A stretch of DNA of 64,000 bases. Origin: Chimonanthus salicifolius. Lineage: Eukaryota > Streptophyta > Magnoliopsida > Laurales > Calycanthaceae. Under the pieces are notes generated by a model. The model saw nothing but the letters and a program-made list of their open reading frames with translations. It ran no database searches and was not told the DNA's origin. This document shows, one piece after another, positions 48,001 through 56,200 of the stretch (its first letter is position 1; each line of letters begins with the position of its first letter). The DNA lies in contig CM023541.1 of assembly GCA_013350335.1 (NCBI GenBank), forward strand, positions 37,564,739 to 37,628,738. The letters are read 5' to 3'. Made by a program: the position numbers and the translations under genes.

Positions 48001-50208
48001 ATTGGTAACTAGTCTTAATTATGAAAGATTAGAAGACCCAAATTGGATTGGTGAGGTTCGGCCAAGTTGTATGGCCGAACCCCACTAAGGTGGTTTGGTC
48101 ATATGGGCTTTGACTATGAAGCAAAATTAAGCATCGGTTAGGCTAATGGCAAAACCATAAATACAAGTCAAATGATAAATATGAAGGGATTGATCAAAGG
48201 ACTTGAAAAGAGGGGTCCAAAACCAACATGGCGGAACCCTACCAAGATATGTTTGTAATATGAGATGTTTTAAAGAGGATTAAATAAAAATAGAGATCAA
48301 ATTATAATGGGTGAGGTTCGGCCATGGGTATGGCCGAACCCCACAAGATGGTTTATGGGATCTAAACTTGATTAGAAATCAAGAAGATTTAAGTATTAAC
48401 TTGCTGTTGTATAAACAAGGAAACGGAAGTTGAACGGCGTGCGAGTCGTGATCGGGTGAAGCTTAAAAAGGAACGGACACTTAAGCGAAGTTTCAGTAGG
48501 TTTCCTACCTACTTGTAACCACATTTATACTTGGTTTTATGATGTTTTTTATGAGTCATTGTTATACTATTATTTATCATATTGGATTTGAATGATGAGA
48601 TTTATTTACATGTTGCATATATTCATGGGCATCTCATGCATGGATATGGGATGATGATTATGGAAACCGGAGCCCACACTCCGTCGGTATGCACGTGATG
48701 CAACTGTGGGCCTCCTTAGGCGATGAGGGTCTCGCCAGGAGGAATTTCATGATTATGAGAGTCACATCGGCCTCCTTAGGCGATGAGGGTCCCGCCAGGA
48801 GGAATTTCATGATTATGAGAGTCACATCGGCCTCCTTAGGCGATGAGGGTCCCGCCAAGAGGAATATTATGATGATGAGAGTCACATCGGCCTCCTTAGG
48901 CGATGAGGGTCCCGCCAGGAGGAATATCATCAAGAAGAAATGAAAGAGTTCTGTGGTGTACCTTGACGAGAAGAGTCTCGTCAAGTGATGGCTATGCATA
49001 TGTGTGATGGGTGGAACTCATTACATTTGCACTTACATACATAGCATTGATTTCAGATGTTTTTGGATGATCATATACTATATAGATGCATGTTGTATAC
49101 ACTAACCATGTGGTAGCCCTGATTGGAAAACCTACTGGGCGCGTTGATCTAACGCCCTATTTCTATCCTTAGAGGATAATGCAGGAAAAGGGAAAGGGAA
49201 AAAGAAGGTCGAGGACCAGGAGGGGAGCCAAGCTTAAGAGCTTTAGTGTTGGAATGAACTTATATTTTACTGTCATTTGAATTACATTTTATGGACATGT
49301 AATAACTAGTAACTTTGCTATGGTTTGTTTATGGTTTGATATTGGATGCTTGGTTTAAGCAGTTTTAATGGGAGACTTGTACTTGCTATCTATTCAGTTT
49401 AATTCCGCAATTGGTCTAGTTTTATTCTGCATGACTTGATTAGTTCCATGTGTGGATTGTTATTTATGGTTTAGTCCATGCACACATGGGTGGCCAGTTA
49501 AGGGTCAGACTTGGGTAGTCCGGACTTAGCTCGTGTCGTGACGTCGTCCGCCCTCTTCCGGTGTTATTATATTATTATTTAAAAAAAATTAGACTCTGAA
49601 TCTCGGAAAGGGCGGGACGTTACAAATTCCATCTTACATGTATTGATGTAGTTTTAAATGTTTGTACTGTGCTCCCACACCATGCACAGCTATTAACTTG
49701 GATCAATATCGTATTCTTTCCCCTAGTGCATTCATTTCAGCTTAAAATGTTCCTTTACAGGGAAGCAGATTAGGCATCACAACTGTGATTTCAACTGATT
49801 CTATTCGACACATGATGAGGAGTTTTGTGGATGAAAAGCAAAACCCTCTACTCTGGGCTTCAACATATCATGCCGGGGAGTACTTAGATCCAGTTGCAGT
49901 TGCAGAAGCAAAAGCAAAACGAAAAGCAAAGAAGTTAGCTGGCATTTCTCATTCAGTTGTCAAGGATGAATTATCTGATGTTTCTCGTGAGAAATCTGAG
50001 ACCAAATCCACAGATGTAGTCTCTAGTACCGAATTACTTAGCCCAAAACAAATGGCAATTGAGGGATTCAAAGCACAAAGTGAGATGGTTATTGACAGTC
50101 TTGACCGGTTGATCACTGCATGGGAGGAGAGGAAGGAATCAGTGGTTGTTGAAGGAGTACACTTGAGCCTCAATTTCGTGGTCAGTAACTTAGAACAAGA
50201 ACACCACC

Positions 50209-50265
<57 letters not shown>

Positions 50266-53200
50266 AGGCAACACCTAGGCCAAGCAGGATCTTTTAAAAA
50301 TCTACATATGGTTGGTCCTGCATTAGACATTTGCCGGACCTTGGAAAATGAAATCAGTGAAGCAACTAGGCCTCTGCTTCAAGTATATAGATCGTGAGCT
50401 TTCACCATATCTGAAATGTGATCCATTTTCAGAAGTTAAATCAAATTTTCATTTGAAAGGTGAAATTTGATCAAAATTGGCATCACTTTATTTAAAATTG
50501 TTGATATTGGATTCTGCATGTCATGGAACCATGACATCCAGCGGCATGGTGGGCTAGTTTCGTTAGTGGATCTGACGTACTTCCATAGATTCACTATCCA
50601 CTCCGCACTTTCTTCTTTTATTCATTTCTCACATGTCATTTTACTGTTTCTTTATTTTATAATCTTTTTGTTCTTTTAGATGGGGCTCATGAAGAAACAT
50701 CCATCAATCATTCCCTTCATGATTTACATCACAAATGAAGACAAGCACCTGGAGCGATTTGCAGTTCGTGCTAAATACATGACCTTAGATCCAGCAAAAA
50801 ATAAATATGTAAAATATATCCGCAATATCAGAACAATCCAGGAATACCTCTGTAACCGTGCTGATAAGCATCTAGTGCCCAAAATAAATAACACTAATGT
50901 TGATAGGAGTGTTGCTGCCATTCATGCCACTGTCTTCAGCTGTCTACGGCGGCGTGAGGCAGGGGAGCAGCTCTATGATTCGATCACAAACACGGTTTCT
51001 GTAATAGATGAAGAGTACAGGAACCAGTGTGCTGCTAACTCACTTAGTTCCAAGGGGATGTTTCAACTAATACAGAGGAATGGTTCTTCTAGACATTTGA
51101 TGGCTCTTGTTAACACTGATGGGTCTGTAGCGAAGGCATGGCCTGTTGGATCAGTTGATGGTAATGGGAAGCCTATCTCAGGTCATGGTAGTGTTAAGGG
51201 CATAGGGAATCCGATGTATGGACCATTACAGATTGGAAAGGCAGAGCCAGTTAATCTTCAATTTGGTAATTTCGGGATTAGTGCATGGCCCAATGATACT
51301 GGCGGCACCAGTCATGCTGGTAGTGTTGATGAATCAAGGGGTGATGGCACAGAGACTGGTAGCAGATATTATTCTTCCTGTTGCAGCTCACCAAGGATGT
51401 CTGATGGTCCTGCCAAAGAGGTAATTTGCTGCTTGCATCATTTGTTTTTGACATGTACTAGATCTTCTAATAACTATCTGACAAATATTTGTTCATTTTT
51501 AAAGGGGAAATAAATTAAGTAGTTTTCCCCAGTATTATCAATATTTTGACTAAAAATGTGATACCAACAATTTGGTATGTCAATACTGTATATGAATCTG
51601 TTAACCGAGCCTTCTTGATTTTAAGTGAGCTCAATTGCTAAAAGAAGACAATAAAGAGCCAAATGTCATTACTATGAATGCTGCGATAACGTTGCACACC
51701 TGTATGTCACGGATCAATCACCCGAGACCCGCAACTCAACCGGATCTCTTCGTAGAAGAAGACCCAAGAAGAAATCCAAGAGGTTCAAATAAGAATCCGG
51801 AACAATGCAAAAGGTTCCGGAGGGTTCAAGAAGATTCTACAATGTTCTAGAGTTGAGTGGAGTTTTCTAGAATAACCTAGAATAGTGTAGAAGTTTCTAG
51901 AGTTGTATAGAAGATTCTAGAACTCTATGGAAGAGTATAAAATATTGTAGAAGAGTATGGAGGTGTGTGAAAGTCCATGGAAGAATGTAGAAGTGTAGAG
52001 ATTCTTAGATATTTCTAGAATGTCTAGGAGTGTGTGTAGATATTTTAGAGGGAACCATTAGATTGTTGACACTTGGCACAATCCTAACCACATTTGTTCC
52101 AAACCTCAAGTATGAATAAGGGTGGGGAGTTCATTTGCTCCCAAGCTAGCCAAGGATTCTAGCATAGCATTGTGAGTTGAGAGCTTGTAGCCTTTGAGTG
52201 TTTCTTTGTAATCTTTTTAGTTGTTCAATATAAGATAGTGTTTGTGTTGATCACCTTGGTATTTCATCTTCATCTCATTCTTGTGTTTGTGTGATTGCTT
52301 CCATATCTTGGTCCAAAGAGTGACCAAATCAGTTGTTAGGCTGACTCGCTCGACGACGGAGTGATCGAGTGAGTGCCGCACTAGCTGAATCGCTAAAAGG
52401 ATTCTCTAACCCCGTGACATGTAGCCATATTTTATTTGGTAAACTCCTCATAGTTACTCTATTTAAAGGTTCTCTCTCTGATGTGAAGTAACAGTTCCAT
52501 TCGGTACAGAAATGATACAAAATGTATAAAGGCCAGCAAGATAGTGGGCCTGGATTTTTTGTTTTTTTTGTTTTGAAATGGTTCATATATTAAAATATAT
52601 AAAGGAAAAAGCAAAAAGCCACTAATGGGCCTGGATATTACAGTTGACATGCACTTCATTGAGTGATGGATGGCAAGATAATTTATTAGACCAATGAAAT
52701 TGAGGCCTTTCAATCTTTATAGTTCTGAGGATGCCACACCTGATAAGCTCTTGGCAATCAATATCTTCCTGAGCGCTTGAACACAACTACCTTGCCATAA
52801 AATATTCTTCTCTTTCTCTCTCCAGATTAGCTGTAATATTGCAAGTGGTTCCAGTTTCCTTGAAATGGGTTGTAGTGGAAGTGCAGAACTCAAAGCCGAT
52901 CCCAGGCAGATGAGAAGCGACCTTCCATAAAAAATTCCCACCACTATTCATGGCGTCTTAAGCTCAACCCCCCAAAGGAACTTGAGAGAAGGGAAATGCA
53001 TTTAATCTCAAAGAAGGAAATAAATGAGCACCATAACATGAACGGAAGGGCAGTGAAGAAATGGATGGTTAATACTCTTCATTCCCCAAATGAAGGTAGG
53101 AGTTGATTGTTGTGGAGTATGATCTATAATTACAGGTTTAAAAAAGTAGAAGATTCCAAACTGATTTATGAGGAAAATTTAGTATCCAACTTGGGCTGGA

Positions 53201-56200
53201 CAGTTTGACGGCCATCTTGAATCCAACTTCAACTGAAATTGGAACCCTCCTCACTTACACACCCCAACTGTAACCCAAGCATAACTAAGCTTAACCCTAA
53301 CCCAAATTTAAAGGAGAAATTCTATGGAGAATGGAATAAGGAGAATGACCCTAAAAATTGATCAAGGGCCTACATATGGGTGTCACATCGCTGAAGGGTA
53401 GGATTAGGTTTAACGCCTACCTATGTCTCCATACTAAAAGAAAGTAGAAGTCCTCAAGATTCGGCTCGAATTCAATACAAATCCAAGAGAGCCTAAACTT
53501 AAAGACACAAAAACCACCAATGAACCACTCACCCTAGTTGTACCTGTGAATGGAGCTTCGACTAGATGAACCAAAACCTCAAATTTCTCACTGGAAAAAT
53601 GGAATGAGGTCAAACGCCAAGGAGAAATCAATACCATGCGAAGTTCCTCCAAGAGGTGAAAATTCGATTCAATCAAAATTCAATTTCAACTATGCAATCT
53701 TAATGCAATTAATTGAACACTTTTAAAATTCAAAATGCAATTACACACTTCATAAATTGAAAGTAAACTAAACATAACTTCAAAATTAAATTTGAAAGAA
53801 AATATAATAAAACTCACCACAAAAGGATTTACTCAAAGTTTGCACAAGGCAATTGAATTGAACTTGGGATGCTCTATGTACATGCCTTTATGCCTCTATT
53901 TATAAGAAAATATTACAAATTAATTACAGCCAATGCCATCCTTAGATGAATGACATGTGTCACCTACTCAACTAGATTACATCTCAGCCATTGATACAAA
54001 AGAACAAAAAAATAGCATGTTTCCTCTCTTAGAGTTGTCCTCTTGGTTGTTTTTCTCTTTGACTACCTTGCCTACATTGACCTTTGGGACCACTGCAAGC
54101 AAGGAAAAGCAAGGAAATTCGTATGGCCTCTCTTTCTCTCTTAGATTTGTGTCTTCTAATTGGATACTTGGGCATGCAAATGCTTTAATTGGGCAATTGG
54201 ACCCATATACTATGTGCATAAACTCATTTTTGATCATTTTGATGGGCTTTTGAGTGAGAATTTGTGGGTTTGATACCAATTGATCAAGGGTAGGATTGGG
54301 TTTAGCGCCTACCTATGCCTCCGCACTTAAAGAAAGTAGAATTCCGCAAGATTCGGCTCAAATTTAATACAAATCCAAGAAAATCCGAACTCAAAGAATC
54401 TCAAGTCTAAGAGGACTTCGACAAAAATCGCCACTCAACCACTCAATCAAGTTGTACAGGCAAACTAAGCTTTGATTGGATGAACCAAAGCCCCAAATTT
54501 CTCACTGGAAAAATGGAATGAGGTCAAACGCTCAGGGAGAAATCGACACCATGCAAAATTCTTCCAAGAGGTGAAAATTCGATTGAACCAAAATTGAGTT
54601 ATGAAATTCAATTTCAACTATGCAATATGCAATCAACTGAACACTTTAAAATTCAAAATGCAATTAAACTCTTGCATAAATTGAAACTAAATAAAACAAA
54701 CTCAAAATTAATTTCAAAAGGAAATATAATAAAACTCACCACAAAAGAGATAACTCAAACTTTTCACAAAGCAATTGAATTGAACTTGGGATGCTTTATG
54801 TACATGTCCAAGGTCTGTATTTGAAAGAATTTTTTACAAAATAATTATAATCATTGCCATCCTTAGGTGTATGACATGTGCCAACTTCTCAAGTAGATTA
54901 CATCTCAACCATTGATACAAAAGAAAAAAAAGAAGGATGTTTCCTCTCTTGGGTGATGAGGGTATTAGACCGGCATTTATGAAAAAAGGGGCTATATTGT
55001 TTTTTTTTTAAGGCAAGTAGAAGGTGGACTTTCCAATATTGGAAACTTAATAACGGTATCCACATGGAGCCAACTAGAACGGGCAACAATCAACTTGGCC
55101 AGATTTCCAGTCAACTCGGTTGTGCAAACCCATCAAGTTCTAACCGTGCAATTCCATTGAGTTCGGACGCAATGGGCCCGAGTTCACAGCAAATTAGCCC
55201 ATTTTTATTACCAATTCAACAACCAACTCAACTACCAAAATTAGTGACCAACTCATCACACATCAACTCAGCAAAATGCCCGAGTTTCATTGTCAATTAG
55301 CAAACTCCGGTTGTGTTTTTTACTGAGTTGAATAGACCCACTCTGCCGTGTAAGGATAGCGTCCCAGGCCTGTGCCAACTTAGCTAGCTCATCGTGTTTT
55401 TTCAGACCGAGTAAAAAAGCAGCGGCCCAGGCCTGTGCCTACTTAGCCAGCTCACTGTGTTATTTTGACTGATTCAGAAAGTAGCAGGCCTGTTCCGACT
55501 CAACCAGCCCACTGTGTTTTTAAGACTGAGTCAGAAAGCAGAGTCCCAGGCCTATGCCAAGTCAGCCAACCCACTGTGTTTTTCTGACCGAGTTAGAAAG
55601 CAATGTCCCAAGCCCAGTCCACTATTTTTTTTTTTCAGACCGAGTCAGAAGCAGCGTCCTAGGCCTGTGCCAACTCAGCCAACTCATTGTGTTTTTTTAG
55701 GCCGAGTGAGTGAGTAGGCATCTCGGGCCTGTTCCAGCCACCGTATTTTTTCAGACTGAGTCAGAACAAGATGAAGCTGCATTTATGGTAAGCGTCACGT
55801 TTTCCAGAGCACCGAGTTAGGTGTGCAGTGGACAGGCAACATCTCTATGTTTTTTAAACTAGCTGAGCCAGTGCATAGCTGCTGTGTAAAGCTGAAATCT
55901 TATCCACCAACTCAATCCCTTGGATTGAGTGAAAACCAGCAGGAACGTGGGCCAACTCCAAGCCATGAAAAGTTGAAATCCACCAACTCAGTATTGGTTT
56001 TATTTTTGCATGGTGATTTTAATTTCATGTCTTGCATTCATTTCAATTCTTAATTAAATTACAAGTCCACAACAAAATTGAGTTAAGAAGGTTTAATGAA
56101 TGTCAATTCTAATTAGTGCCGGATTTAATTTCATGCATGCATATTATTCGTTTAAGTTGCATTTTAATTGTGTCAATTAATTGCTTTAATCATTGCATTT

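Larger units (their letters stand above)
46101..49624 (+). mobile_element. Large solo LTR (3,524 bp) with perfect 5-bp target-site duplication
   Basis: Termini TGTAACACCCC and GGGCGGGACGTTACA; flanks aattc on both sides (46096-46100, 49625-49629). There is a single LTR with no internal domain. Size and termini resemble LTRs of Ty3-gypsy chromoviruses of the Tekay/Del group, an assignment by memory only. It includes a 60-bp tandem repeat and several GGTTCGGCC/GGCCGAACC hairpins. Confidence 0.85.
35734..49760 (+). other. LPA1-like intron 3 (14,027 bp)
   Basis: It is bounded by CTG/GTACCA and ttcctttacag. It holds a LINE broken by a TRIM array, a copia element with nested insertions and a 3.5-kb solo LTR, listed separately. 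The remaining parts, 38270-38745 and 45207-46095, show no gene or element with clear ends. Confidence 0.85.

Noticed and set aside
48709..48940. CRISPR-like array
   Set aside because: The units are contiguous 60-bp tandem copies with no unique spacers, in a plant LTR.
48658..48999. Long open frames on both strands over the 60-bp repeats
   Set aside because: The period is a multiple of three, so any frame without a stop stays open. They lie inside a solo LTR and match no protein.
50181..50297. Extension of exon 4 coding past its donor
   Set aside because: The frame runs into a CT/CA microsatellite. The family continues at exon 5 and a GT donor sits at 50181.
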